A stretch of DNA of 64,000 nucleotides from Crossiella cryophila (GCF_014204915.1 NZ_JACHMH010000001.1:5047501-5111500), one strand, 5' to 3'. Shown: positions 39,466 to 49,590, counted from the stretch's first letter. The notes: generated from the letters alone by a model not told the origin. Numbers and translations: made by a program.

Positions 39466-42400
39466 GTGCGGGTGGATCCGCTTGCGGCGTCGGTGGTCCG
39501 GTTGTTCCGCGGCGGTGAGCCACTGGGCATGGGCTGTCTTGTCGGGCCGCGGCAGGTGCTGACCTGCGCGCACGTGGTCGCCGACGCGCTGGGGGTGCCG
39601 TTGGCGGGGCCTGCGCCGCGGTTGCCGGTGCGAGTGGACTTCCCGCTGGTCGCGGCGGGGGAGTTCGTCGAGGCGACGGTGGCCTCCTGGGATCCCGAAC
39701 GCGATGTCGCCGGGCTGGTGCTGGAGCGCACGCCGGCGGCAGCGGCGGCGGCCCGGGTGGTGTCGGTGGACGCGGTGTGGGGGCACGAGGTTCGGGCCTT
39801 CGGGGTGCCGGTCGGGCATGACCAGGGTGTGTGGGCCAGTGGGGTGCTGCGCGGGAGTTCGGCCTCGGGCATGGTGCAGATCGACGACGAGCGCACCGGT
39901 GGGTTCTCCCTCGCGCCCGGCTTCAGCGGTGCGCCGGTCTGGGACCACGCCGCCGACGGGGTGGTCGGTATCGTCGCGGCGGCTGAACGGCAGGCGCATC
40001 GGCGCACCGGTTACCTGATCCCGGCGGCGCTGCTCAACCAGGCGTGGCCGGAACTGCACCGGCTCGCGCTGGTCCGGCCGCCCTTCCGTGGGCTGGAACC
40101 CTTCACCGAGGAGGACGCGGACACCTTCCACGGCCGGGCCGCACGCACCGCCGAACTGGTGACCGTGTTGCGGGAGAACAGGTTCGCCGTGCTGGCCGGG
40201 CCCTCCGGCAGTGGCAAGTCCTCGCTCGCACTGGCCGGGGTGGCGCCCGCGCTGCGGCGGGACGGTTACCGGGTCGCGGTGCTGCGGGCCACGCCCTCGG
40301 CCACGATCTGGACCGGGCTGTGCACCGCGTTGCGCCCGCACCTGCCCGAGCACAACCCCACCGCCGAGGCCGCCCGCGCACTGCTCACCGGCCCGGCCCC
40401 TGACCTGCTGCCGCCGGGGGAGGGGCAGCGGAGACTGCTGGTCCTGGTCGACCAGTTCGAGGAGCTGCGGCACGGCGGGACCGAACCGCCCGAGGACGTG
40501 CTGCGGGCGCTGGCCAACCTCGCGGGGCCGCGGCCGGGCTGGATCGTCACCGTGCTGGTGACCGTGCGCAGTGATCTGATCGGTGTACTGACCGCTCGGT
40601 CGGGAATGGCGCAGCTGCTCAACGAGCGGATGACCCTGCTCGGCCCGCCGGATGAGCCCGAACTGCGCGAGATCATCGAGGCCCCGCTGCGCGCCCCGGC
40701 CATGCCCGCCTACGCGCCCGGCCTGGTCGAGCGGATCGTCGCGCACACCCCGGCCGGTTCGCTGGCGCTGTTGCAGTTCGCGCTGACCATGCTGTGGGAG
40801 CGGCAACGCGGCGGTGTCATCGAGCACGCCGCCTACGACGGCATCGGCGGCGTCACCGGCGCGATCGCCGACTACGCCGAGACGGTGTGGCAGGACCTGC
40901 CCGACCAGGACTCCGCCCGCAGGCTGCTCTGCCAGCTGCTGAGCCCGATCGGCGAGACCGGCTACGCCCGCCGACCACTGCACGCCGCCGACCTGGACCC
41001 GGCACTGGCCGCGGTCGTCGACAGCCTGGCCACCACCCGGCTGATCACCGTCAGCGAGAGCGAGCGTGGTGGGCGCAAGGTCGAACTCGCGCACGAGCAA
41101 CTCGTGCACGGCTGGGACCGGCTGCGCGACTGGCTGGCCGCCGAACGGGAGTTCCGCACCTGGCAGGACACCGTGCACCAGCAGGCCGGGCAGTGGCGCG
41201 CCTCCGGCCGGGAGAAGGCACTGCTCCCACGTGGCAGCACGCTGAAAACCGCGCTGCGCAAGGAGAAGACCCACGCCGGCCAGGTGCTGCCCGGCGAGGC
41301 CGAGTACATCAGGGCCGGACAGCGCGCGCACCGCACCGCGCTGCTGGCCCGGATCGGGGTGGTCGCGCTGGTGCTCGTGCTGCTGGCTGGCAGCGTGCTG
41401 GTGTGGCGCAACCAGGTCGCCGGGCAACGCGCCCGCGAAGCCGAGGCCCGCGCCGCCGCCGCGCTGGACACGGTCAAGGCAGGCGCCGAGCGGGCTGGCA
41501 CGCTCACCGAACGGTTGCTGATCAACCAGCGCGCCGCCGCGGTGGCCGACCCGCCTGCCGTGCGGCGCCGGGTGGACGAGGACCACCTGGGCCTGCGCCT
41601 GGCCGAGCGGCTGCTGGAGATGAGCAGCAGCAGCGCAGCCAACCGATCGGTCAGTGCGGACGCCACCGCCACCGCGGCCACCGACGGCGTCACCAACCGC
41701 TTCACCATCCACCAGTTCGACCGCGCGCGTACCGACCGCACCTACACGCTGCCGCCGGAGTTCTCCTTCGCCAACCGGATCGCCATCCTCGACCCCGGCC
41801 ACGCGGTGATCTCGGCCAAACGCACCACCCCGCGGTCCCTGGCCAAGGGCGAGGACATCGTCTTCGTCTGGGACCTCGCCGCCGATCGCGAGGTGCGGCG
41901 GCTGATCCCGTTCCCCGGCAACCTCAACTCCCAGTTCCCGGCCGCCTTCGTGCTCGACCGCACCGGGAGGACCCTCGCCTTCGGGGAGTCCGGCGGCCGC
42001 ACCCTGGCCCTGCTGGCCGTGGACGGTTCGGGCGCGCGCACCACCCTGGAACTGCCCAACCCGCTTCGCGACGAGAAGGGCGTCGGCGCGGGCGCGCTGG
42101 CCGTCCGGGGCGCCGACACCGCGCTGGTGCTCGACGTCAAGGCCGCCGACGGCACCTATCCGCTGCTGGAACTCAGCCCGCGCGGCAGGCGGAACCTGCC
42201 GTCCATGCCCGGTGGGACCGTGGTGGCCAACTCCGCCGACGACATCGTCATGAGCGGCTGCTTCAAGGACGAGGCGGTGGAACGCGGTGTCGTGATCGGC
42301 CTCGCCGAACGGAAGTTCCACCGCGACCTGCACGTGCACGGCAGCACCTGCCGACCGCACAACCAGCGCCTGGACACCTCCGACCGGCAACTCGTCGCCA

Positions 42401-43692
42401 CCTTCCGCACCGGCTCGGACCGCCCGGACGTGCTCGCGATCTGGCGTGCGGACGGCAGCGCCCCGGATCGCCGCTTCGTCATCCCGGCCCTGGGCGGCAA
42501 GGACCAGCAGGACACCTGGACCGTCCGCGCCGCCGCCTTCCAGCCGGATGGTTCGGGCCGGGTGGTGCTGGCCGCGGACAACACCCTGATCGGTCTGCGC
42601 ATCCCGCCGCTGGAGTCGGTCGACTCCGCGGTGGCCTCGGCGGAGAACCTGCGCTTCGCCGCCGACGGCTCCCGGCTGCACGTGCAGCTGCTGGACGGAT
42701 CCGTGCAGACCTGGGACCTCAAGACCCAGCGCCGCACCGGAGCGGTGCCCGCCGAGCGGCGCAGGCACCCGATGGACGCGTTCGCGCCCAAGTCGATGGC
42801 GCTGTCCGGCGACGGGAAACACCTCGCCGTGGCCAGCCGCCGGGACACCGCCACCGAACACCAGTTCCTGGTCACCGTCTACGACCCGGTCACCCTCACC
42901 AAGATCACCGAACTGGGCCTCGGCAACGAGCCCTCCCTGATGCTGCCGGTCGACCTGACCTTCACCGGCGGTGCCGAACTGACCACCGTGCTGGACCGCG
43001 CCATCACCCGCTGGGACCTCGGCACCGGCCGGCGGCGGCACCCGCCGGTCGCCGTGCCGGTCCGGTACCGGGACAACATCCCGCTCGGCCAGCCGCGGAT
43101 CTTCCCGCTCGGCGAGACCGCGCTGATCGCCGAGGCCGACGGCCAGGTCCGCCGCCTGCGCCTCTCCGACGGCGCCGAGGTCCCGGACACCGCCTTCACC
43201 CTGCCCTTCGAGCTGTCCAGGGACGTCTCCGCGCTCGCGGTGGACCCGGCGGGCCGGACCCTCGGGGTCGCCCTGCCGGACCGGGTCGAACTCTGGGACC
43301 TGACCACCCGCCGCCGCACCGACACCCTGGCCCTGCCCGAACCCGCCGCCGAACTCACCCTCTCCGCCGAGGACGACCAGGTCCGGGTGCGCACCGCCGC
43401 CGACCTCACCGTGCCGGAGAAGCTGCCGGCCGACAACGGCCTGCGGCCCGGCAGGCAACCCGGCCCGCTGACCGTGGTGTGGCGCGGCGGCTGGTTCGGC
43501 GTCGAGGAGGAACGCACCCAGACCACCGACGGCGGCCTGCTCGTCCAGCTGGTGCCCGCGCCCACGGTGGTGCCCGCGGACGACGGCGCGCGGCGGGCCG
43601 CGGTGTGCGCCGCGGTGGGTCCGGCCAAGCTGTCCGAGGAGCGGATCGCCCAGCTCCCCGAACCCGCCCGCCAGGTCACCGGCTGCCCCTGA
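39466..43692 (+). CDS. Trypsin-like protease fused to nSTAND1 NTPase, TM helix and WD40-like propeller
   Basis: 1408 residues. Residues 1-200 are a trypsin-like domain with complete triad: His36 (LTCAHVV), Asp80 (DPERDVAG), Ser154 (PGFSGAPV). PFRGLEPFTEEDADTFHGR leads into an nSTAND1 NTPase with Walker A GPSGSGKSS (245-253, Lys251) and Walker B LLVLVDQFEE (Asp329). One membrane helix (GVVALVLVLLAGSVLVW, about 630-646) follows, then a large propeller with WD-type blades (VFVWDLAADREV, VQTWDLKTQRR, TRWDLGTGRR, VELWDLTTRRR). STAND proteins oligomerise when their sensor repeats bind a trigger; here the protease would be the effector. GGAGG precedes GTG 39466. The next gene starts 202 bp downstream. 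Confidence 0.88.
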   Translation: MRVDPLAASVVRLFRGGEPLGMGCLVGPRQVLTCAHVVADALGVPLAGPAPRLPVRVDFPLVAAGEFVEATVASWDPERDVAGLVLERTPAAAAAARVVSVDAVWGHEVRAFGVPVGHDQGVWASGVLRGSSASGMVQIDDERTGGFSLAPGFSGAPVWDHAADGVVGIVAAAERQAHRRTGYLIPAALLNQAWPELHRLALVRPPFRGLEPFTEEDADTFHGRAARTAELVTVLRENRFAVLAGPSGSGKSSLALAGVAPALRRDGYRVAVLRATPSATIWTGLCTALRPHLPEHNPTAEAARALLTGPAPDLLPPGEGQRRLLVLVDQFEELRHGGTEPPEDVLRALANLAGPRPGWIVTVLVTVRSDLIGVLTARSGMAQLLNERMTLLGPPDEPELREIIEAPLRAPAMPAYAPGLVERIVAHTPAGSLALLQFALTMLWERQRGGVIEHAAYDGIGGVTGAIADYAETVWQDLPDQDSARRLLCQLLSPIGETGYARRPLHAADLDPALAAVVDSLATTRLITVSESERGGRKVELAHEQLVHGWDRLRDWLAAEREFRTWQDTVHQQAGQWRASGREKALLPRGSTLKTALRKEKTHAGQVLPGEAEYIRAGQRAHRTALLARIGVVALVLVLLAGSVLVWRNQVAGQRAREAEARAAAALDTVKAGAERAGTLTERLLINQRAAAVADPPAVRRRVDEDHLGLRLAERLLEMSSSSAANRSVSADATATAATDGVTNRFTIHQFDRARTDRTYTLPPEFSFANRIAILDPGHAVISAKRTTPRSLAKGEDIVFVWDLAADREVRRLIPFPGNLNSQFPAAFVLDRTGRTLAFGESGGRTLALLAVDGSGARTTLELPNPLRDEKGVGAGALAVRGADTALVLDVKAADGTYPLLELSPRGRRNLPSMPGGTVVANSADDIVMSGCFKDEAVERGVVIGLAERKFHRDLHVHGSTCRPHNQRLDTSDRQLVATFRTGSDRPDVLAIWRADGSAPDRRFVIPALGGKDQQDTWTVRAAAFQPDGSGRVVLAADNTLIGLRIPPLESVDSAVASAENLRFAADGSRLHVQLLDGSVQTWDLKTQRRTGAVPAERRRHPMDAFAPKSMALSGDGKHLAVASRRDTATEHQFLVTVYDPVTLTKITELGLGNEPSLMLPVDLTFTGGAELTTVLDRAITRWDLGTGRRRHPPVAVPVRYRDNIPLGQPRIFPLGETALIAEADGQVRRLRLSDGAEVPDTAFTLPFELSRDVSALAVDPAGRTLGVALPDRVELWDLTTRRRTDTLALPEPAAELTLSAEDDQVRVRTAADLTVPEKLPADNGLRPGRQPGPLTVVWRGGWFGVEEERTQTTDGGLLVQLVPAPTVVPADDGARRAAVCAAVGPAKLSEERIAQLPEPARQVTGCP

Positions 43693-43749
43693 GCCCCCGG
43701 CCAACCGGCCGCCTGATCGGGCAAATCGGTCTGCCCGGCCGGTAACAGG

Positions 43750-43805
43750 CCAGGTCAGCGGGTGTATCCCAGTCGCATCAGACAGCGGGATACGCCTTGA
43801 CCTGG
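43750..43805. repeat. Nested dyad in the leader of the giant secreted protein gene
   Basis: Outer arms CCAGGTCA (43750-43757) / TGACCTGG (43798-43805) and inner arms GTATCCC (43764-43770) / GGGATAC (43787-43793), all perfect. It lies in the 202-bp gap before the secreted-protein gene. It could be an operator pair or an RNA hairpin acting as terminator or attenuator; there is no T run. Confidence 0.75.
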
Positions 43806-43894
43806 AATCTCGCCGATTCGCTGGGCAGTCTCCTCGCCGGGTGAGCACCCGCTGGGCCGTTCTGGCCGCTTCTCTCCAATCGCGAGGAACGTTG

Positions 43895-46800
43895 ATGACT
43901 CTGACCGGATTCGCCCGGCGTCTGGTGACGCCTGTGGTGGCGATGGCGGTGCTGGCAGGCGGTGTCGCCGCGCCCAGCGCGGTCGCGGCCGAACCGGGGA
44001 TCACCCCGGAACAGCTCGCGAGCGCGTTGTTCAGCGCGGCCGTGCAGCTCAAGGACAACGGCCGCACCCACGACCGCAACCTGCTGCTCAGCGCCGAACT
44101 GGTGGACTGGCGGGCCAAGAACCCGGCCGCGACCGCCGACGCGCTGGACCGGCACGCCGCCGACGTGCAGCGGGTGGTCGGCCTGGCCGTGGCCCCGGCC
44201 ACCGAACGCGACCTGGTGCCGGACACCCTCGGCCGCGGCATGGAGGCCCTCTACGCCATCCCCGAGGTGGACAAGGGCGGCAAGCAGCTCAAGGTGCTGC
44301 TCACCGCGCTGACCAAACGCGACCTCAAGGCGACCGACTCGCCGGAGGAGATGCGCGGGGTGCTGCAGCAGTTCAGCGTCAGCTCCATCGACATCGCGCC
44401 GCAGATCTGGGGCGCGGTGCGGGATGTGGCGGGCCGGGACGCGACCCTCAAGGACCTCTGGAAGACCCGGCTGGGCAAGGCCACCGTGGCCGAGACCGCC
44501 GCGGTGGACCCGGCCGCGCCGCTGGACACCCTCAAGCAGCTGCCGCAGATCAAGAAGGTCATCGACGTCGACGCCGTCCAGACGGCCTTCCAGCAGGGCT
44601 TCCCGCAGGGCATGGCGGCGCTGACCAAGCAGCTCACCCCGCTGGTGAAGGTGCTCGGCGACCCGAACTCGCCGGACACCCCGCTGGGCAAGGCGCTGGC
44701 CTGGGTCAAGGAGCACGTCGACCCGGTCACCGGCGAGGTCAAGAAGCCCGCCGAGCAGGAGCTGAAGGAACTCGAGGAACAGGCCAAGAAGTTCGACGAG
44801 TACCTGGACTACGTCAAGGGCGGCCTGACCGCCTTCGCGACCGTGGCCAAGGTGCTCAGCCCGCGTTACGCCGCGGACCTGGTCAAGTTCGCCGACACCC
44901 TGTACAAGATCGGCAAGCACGTGCTGCCGATGATCAACGCGGTGGCCGCGCTGGGCACCGCCATCGCGGCCGGTGCGGCGATCGGCTCGATCGTGCCAGC
45001 CATCGGCACCGTGATCGGCGCCGCGGTCGGCCTGATCACCACCCTGGTCGGCCTGCTCGCCAGCGGTGGCGGCGGACCCAGCCCGGAACTGCAGGCCATC
45101 CAGAAGATGCACACCGAGATGCGGGAGAGCTTCAAGCAGCTCAAGGACTTCCTGATCGCCTTCCACCAGCACGTCAACGCCCGCTTCGACCGCATCGACG
45201 CCACGCTCAACCTGATGTTCGGCGAGATGCTGCTGAAGTTCGACCAGGTGCTGATCGCGATCAAGCAGTCGAACTTCCAGCTCACCGTCGACATCACCAG
45301 GATGCACAAGGAGCTGCTGGGCATCGCGGCCAAGATGGAGAGCAACCACACGCAGCTGCTGGCCGCACTGCGGGCCGCGGCGGCCCAGCCGTTCAAGGAG
45401 AAGCTCCGCAAGTACCTCGACTACGCCGCGCGTGAGGGCCACCCGATCCCGTCCTTCGACGACCAGACCAAGGCCAACTACAAGGAGGGCGCGGAAGCCT
45501 TCTCGGTGGCCGGGGACATCCTGGCGCGCAGCGATGTGTTCATGGAATCCGCCACGAACGACCCGCCGGGGACGGTCCTGGCGCGCAACAGCGCGACCTC
45601 CGCGGTGAACTACCTGACCACCTGGGCCGAGCTGAACGCCGGACCCAAGTACGGCTTCGGCAAGCCTTCCACCGGTGTGCCGAACGCCGACCTGCTGGCC
45701 GCGGCGATGCGCTCCTACGCCGTGCTGATGGAGCAGAACCCGGCACTGGCCGCGCAGGAGAAGCTGGTCGACCCCGACGGTGACGGCAAGTTCGGCGTGG
45801 CCAGGGTGGACGATCTGCTCAAGGCGGGCCAGGACGTGATCGGCGCGACCCGGCGGCTCAACCAGCCGGAGTTCAAGCCGCCGACCGGTCCGTGGACGGC
45901 GACCAACAACCTGCTCGGCGACCGGCTCAAGGACAACGCCAGGCTGATCGCGGGCATGGCGAATGACTTCAAGTCCTTCGAGACCCACCTCGAGGTGCAG
46001 GACGCCGACCGCCGGTTCGACCTGTGGGGCGATCGCAACCAGCCGGTCACCGGGTTCATGAAGCACGACACCGGACCGGTGCAGCACTGCTACCGGCCCG
46101 CCGACTACCCCGGCATCGCGGGCATGCCCCAGCTGATCTGGAGCGACAAGCTGCCCGCGCCGCTGCGGATGCTCAAGCAGCTCAACCCCGCCATGGACCT
46201 GCGGACCTGCTGGGCGCACACCTTCGCCATCGACCACGGCTACGAGCGCTACGACCTCGACCAGCCGACGGTGATCGGGTGCGAGTGGTCGCCCGACCCG
46301 CCGGTGGGCTGCATCAAGACGGTGACCAAGGGCAGCCGGAAGATGGTCCGGATCAACGTCGAGTTCCAGGTCCGGGGGATCATCCCCGGGCAGACGAACG
46401 AGAGCGCGCTGGCCAGGATGAGCGGCGTGGGCACCGTGGAGCGGTGCCGGTTCCCCGGTGTCCAGCCACACCAGGACGAACCGCGCGACGGCAAGTGCAC
46501 CATGAACCCGGCCGACTTCTACCCGAAGGTGCAAGAGGCGCCGAAGTACGACCCCACCGGCACGATGGCCGAGGACGACACCCAGCTCAGCTACCCGCAG
46601 ATCGACAAGTCGCTGGCCGAGCGGAAGGCCCGGTACTACCGGCTGCTCGCGGCCGAACTGACCGGCGCCCAGCCGAAGCTGGAGTCGGCCAAGGCGGTGG
46701 ACACCAACCTGCGGCTGCTGCGCGGCTACCTGGAGGTCGGCTTCCCGACCGCGTTGCAGAGCGATGAGCGCTTCCGGGAACTGTTGTACGGCACCAAGGC

Positions 46801-49573
46801 CATCCCGTCCTCGCTGAACGTGCGGCCTGCCAGGCAGGGCGAGGTGCACCCGCTCGCCGAGCTGTTCGCCAGGGCCTCGCTGAACCTGTCCCAGCAGAAG
46901 GACGGGCTCACCGACCAGACCGTGTTCAGCAAGGGCGAACTGCCCAACTGCACCGCGGCCCCGGCCGAGGTGACCACCGCGGACCCGGTGGCCCGCTGTG
47001 TGGCGACCATTTCCGGGCTGCGCCGCAACGCGCTGGCCGAGCGGATCGAGTACTACGCCACCGACCTGGTGGCCAACCCGGCCGCGCAGGACCCGCAGAC
47101 CATCGGCGCGCTGATGCGGGCGCTGCGGATCCAGACCAAGGCCACCCACCCGGACTACCAGCTGGAACAGCCCGGCGAGCCCAACCCGGTGCCACCTGCG
47201 GAGATCGGCAAGACCTTCGGCGGACTCGGCGGCAGCTCGCGGGCCACCCTGGGCGGCAAGCACTTCATGGTGTGGCAGGGCAAACAGGACGAGGTGCTGG
47301 TGGCGACCAGTGCCGACGGCAAGGCGTGGTGGCCGCCGGTCACCGTGTCCGGCCCGCACACCGCGGGTGACGTCCCGGCCATCGCCACCTTCCAGGACAA
47401 GCTGATCGCGGTCTGGCGGAGCGGGCCGTTCTCCTGGAAGGACGGCAACAACGAGCGCACCATCGCGCTGTCCAGCAGCACCGACGGCAAGACCTGGACC
47501 GAACCCACCCGGCTGGCGCCCATGCCGCTGGCCACCGGCGGGATCGGCCTGAGCGTGCACAACGAGCGGTTGCAGCTGCTGTTCAAGGGCGCAGATCAGG
47601 GCAAGTACCTGACCTCCAGCCACGACGGCAAGAACTGGAAGCGGCCGCAGCAGGTGGTCAACAACGGCGCCACCGCCGAGGCGCCGGGCATCATCTCGCT
47701 GAACAACGGCGTGCTGGTCCAGCTCTGGCGTGGCTGGGCGGGCGATGAGGCGCTCTACACCGCGTTCAGCAACAGCGGGGTGGAGTGGACCAACCAGAAG
47801 GTGCTCAACACCAGCACCGCCCGGACCCCGGCCGCGCCGAGTGTGGCCCTGCACAACAACAAGGTGTTCGGGATCTGGCGCAACGCGGCCAACGACGGCC
47901 TGTCCGTCAGCGACACCGGTGACGGCGCCAACTGGGCCGCACCACGGGCGCTGCACGCCCAGGCGCACGCCGTTGGCACGCCCTCACTCGGCCTGGTCGG
48001 CGGCAAGCTCGCCGCGACCTGGCGGGATGCCACCGACCTCAACCGGGTCAGCGTGTCCACCAGTGCCGACGGCATCACCTGGTCCGCGCCCGAGGCGATC
48101 AGCAAGCTGAGCGCCGAGGCCCGGCACCAGCACAACGAGGCAATGCTCACCGAGGCCACCCGGATGTGGAACCGCGGTGAACGCGAGCAGGCCGTGGCCA
48201 AGGCCAAGGAAGCGCTCCAGCTCACCCGCGAACTCGTCCGGGAGAGCCCCGGCTACGCGGCCACGCTGGCACAGTGGATCCGCACCCCGGTCAGTGGCTA
48301 CCTGGCTGACACCGGTAAGCACGATGAGGCGATCTCGTTGCTGGACGAGGCGGTCGCGCTCTACCGCAGGCTCAGCGTGTACGAACCGCAGAAGTTCGAG
48401 CACAAGCTGAGCGAGGCGGACACCCTGGTGGCCCAGGGCACCCGGATCTGGAACAAGGGTGAGAAGGACAAGGGCCGGGACCGCGCACTCGCGGGCATCG
48501 ACCTGGCGCGTCCACTGGTGGCCAAGGGACCCGGCTTCGGCTCGGCGTTCGCGCAGTGGATCCGCACCCCGGTGAGCGGCTACCTGGCCGAGACCGGCAA
48601 GCACGACCAGGCGATCGCGCTGCTGGGCGAGGCGGTCACCGTGTACCGCAAGAACGCCCAGCTGGAACCGCAGAAGCTGGAGCACCGGTTCAACGAGGCG
48701 GATGCCCTGGTGTGGCAGGGAACCCGGATCTGGAACAAGGGCGAGAAGGACAAGGGCCGGGACAAGGCCCTGGAAGGCATCGCCGTGGCCAGGACCCTGG
48801 CGCCCAAGGCAGCGGGCTTCGCCGCCGGGTTCGCCCAGTGGATCCGCACGCCGGTCAGTGGCTACCTGGCCGAGACCGGCAAGCACGATGAGTCGATCGC
48901 GTTGCTGGGTGAGGCGATCGCGACCTACCGGCAGCTCGCGCAGCAGGAGCCGCAGAAGTTCGAGTACAAGCTCAACGAGGCGGATGCCCTGGTGTGGCAG
49001 GGGTATCGCATCTTCTACAAGGGCGAGAAGGACAAGGGCCGCGACAAGACCCTGGAGGGCATCAACCTCGCCCGCACCCTGGTGGCCAAGGGACCCGGCT
49101 ACGCCACCGCGTTCGCGCAGTGGATCCGCACGCCCGCCAGTGGTTTCCTGGCCGACACCGGCAAGCACGACGAGGCGATCGCCTTGCTGGGTGAGGCGGT
49201 CACGACCTACCGGCAGCTGGCCCAGCAGGACCCGCAGCAGGCCGACCACCGGCTGCACGAGGCCGATGCCCTGGTGTGGCAGGGAATCCGCACCTGGAAC
49301 AAGGGCGACAAGGCCGGTGGCCTGACCAAGGTCCAGGAGGGACACGGTGTGGTCCGCCAGATCTCGGCCAAGTCACCCGTCTACGCCGACCACCTGGCCA
49401 CCTGGCTGCTCAACCCCGGAACCGACTACGCGGTCGGCAACGGCAAGAAGCCGGAGGCGGTGAACATGGCCAAGGAGGCGGTGGAGATCTACACCCGGCT
49501 CACCGCGGCCGATGCCAGGTACCAGGCCAAACTCGACGCGGCCAAGCAGAAGCTGACCGCACTCCAGGGCTGA
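43895..49573 (+). CDS. Giant secreted protein: helical/hydrophobic N-part, six Asp boxes, five 94-residue repeats
   Basis: 1892 residues from ATG 43895, chosen because CGAGGA lies seven bases upstream and a signal peptide follows (GFARRLVTPVVAMAVLAGG, cleavage near VAA-E at 32). Residues 33-340 are helical and charged. Residues about 343-392 are a long Gly/Ala/Ile-rich hydrophobic stretch (ALGTAIAAGAAIGSIVPAIG and continuation), followed by a coiled-coil-like region to about 500; this resembles alpha-helical pore-forming toxins. Residues about 1108-1402 carry six Asp-box motifs (SADGKAWW, STDGKTWT, SHDGKNWK, SNSGVEWT, TGDGANWA, SADGITWS), a likely six-bladed sialidase-type propeller without visible sialidase residues. 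Residues about 1403-1892 are five TPR-like repeats of exactly 94 residues. No family recognised for the whole. Confidence 0.8.
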   Translation: MTLTGFARRLVTPVVAMAVLAGGVAAPSAVAAEPGITPEQLASALFSAAVQLKDNGRTHDRNLLLSAELVDWRAKNPAATADALDRHAADVQRVVGLAVAPATERDLVPDTLGRGMEALYAIPEVDKGGKQLKVLLTALTKRDLKATDSPEEMRGVLQQFSVSSIDIAPQIWGAVRDVAGRDATLKDLWKTRLGKATVAETAAVDPAAPLDTLKQLPQIKKVIDVDAVQTAFQQGFPQGMAALTKQLTPLVKVLGDPNSPDTPLGKALAWVKEHVDPVTGEVKKPAEQELKELEEQAKKFDEYLDYVKGGLTAFATVAKVLSPRYAADLVKFADTLYKIGKHVLPMINAVAALGTAIAAGAAIGSIVPAIGTVIGAAVGLITTLVGLLASGGGGPSPELQAIQKMHTEMRESFKQLKDFLIAFHQHVNARFDRIDATLNLMFGEMLLKFDQVLIAIKQSNFQLTVDITRMHKELLGIAAKMESNHTQLLAALRAAAAQPFKEKLRKYLDYAAREGHPIPSFDDQTKANYKEGAEAFSVAGDILARSDVFMESATNDPPGTVLARNSATSAVNYLTTWAELNAGPKYGFGKPSTGVPNADLLAAAMRSYAVLMEQNPALAAQEKLVDPDGDGKFGVARVDDLLKAGQDVIGATRRLNQPEFKPPTGPWTATNNLLGDRLKDNARLIAGMANDFKSFETHLEVQDADRRFDLWGDRNQPVTGFMKHDTGPVQHCYRPADYPGIAGMPQLIWSDKLPAPLRMLKQLNPAMDLRTCWAHTFAIDHGYERYDLDQPTVIGCEWSPDPPVGCIKTVTKGSRKMVRINVEFQVRGIIPGQTNESALARMSGVGTVERCRFPGVQPHQDEPRDGKCTMNPADFYPKVQEAPKYDPTGTMAEDDTQLSYPQIDKSLAERKARYYRLLAAELTGAQPKLESAKAVDTNLRLLRGYLEVGFPTALQSDERFRELLYGTKAIPSSLNVRPARQGEVHPLAELFARASLNLSQQKDGLTDQTVFSKGELPNCTAAPAEVTTADPVARCVATISGLRRNALAERIEYYATDLVANPAAQDPQTIGALMRALRIQTKATHPDYQLEQPGEPNPVPPAEIGKTFGGLGGSSRATLGGKHFMVWQGKQDEVLVATSADGKAWWPPVTVSGPHTAGDVPAIATFQDKLIAVWRSGPFSWKDGNNERTIALSSSTDGKTWTEPTRLAPMPLATGGIGLSVHNERLQLLFKGADQGKYLTSSHDGKNWKRPQQVVNNGATAEAPGIISLNNGVLVQLWRGWAGDEALYTAFSNSGVEWTNQKVLNTSTARTPAAPSVALHNNKVFGIWRNAANDGLSVSDTGDGANWAAPRALHAQAHAVGTPSLGLVGGKLAATWRDATDLNRVSVSTSADGITWSAPEAISKLSAEARHQHNEAMLTEATRMWNRGEREQAVAKAKEALQLTRELVRESPGYAATLAQWIRTPVSGYLADTGKHDEAISLLDEAVALYRRLSVYEPQKFEHKLSEADTLVAQGTRIWNKGEKDKGRDRALAGIDLARPLVAKGPGFGSAFAQWIRTPVSGYLAETGKHDQAIALLGEAVTVYRKNAQLEPQKLEHRFNEADALVWQGTRIWNKGEKDKGRDKALEGIAVARTLAPKAAGFAAGFAQWIRTPVSGYLAETGKHDESIALLGEAIATYRQLAQQEPQKFEYKLNEADALVWQGYRIFYKGEKDKGRDKTLEGINLARTLVAKGPGYATAFAQWIRTPASGFLADTGKHDEAIALLGEAVTTYRQLAQQDPQQADHRLHEADALVWQGIRTWNKGDKAGGLTKVQEGHGVVRQISAKSPVYADHLATWLLNPGTDYAVGNGKKPEAVNMAKEAVEIYTRLTAADARYQAKLDAAKQKLTALQG
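48120..49570 (+). repeat. Five in-frame 282-bp tandem repeats
   Basis: The anchor encoding WNKGEKDKG falls at 48169, 48451, 48733, 49015 and 49297, exactly 282 bp (94 codons) apart. Each unit contains AQWIRTPVSGYLAETGKHD, a helix pair with TPR-like spacing, and a QLEPQK/EHxxNEADAL joint. Units 2-4 are most alike; units 1 and 5 are more divergent, as usual at array ends. Confidence 0.92.
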
Positions 49574-49590
49574 GAGGCAAGGAAACCGTT

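Noticed and set aside
39370-44241. Very long open frame on the minus strand opposite the protease-nSTAND gene
   Set aside because: It is the mirror of a plus-strand gene with clear domains; high GC removes stops on the antisense strand, and the product is low-complexity without family motifs.
43778-47968. Second long antisense frame opposite the giant secreted protein
   Set aside because: Same reason: no start signals, no recognisable domains, and the plus strand has signal peptide, repeats and codon bias.
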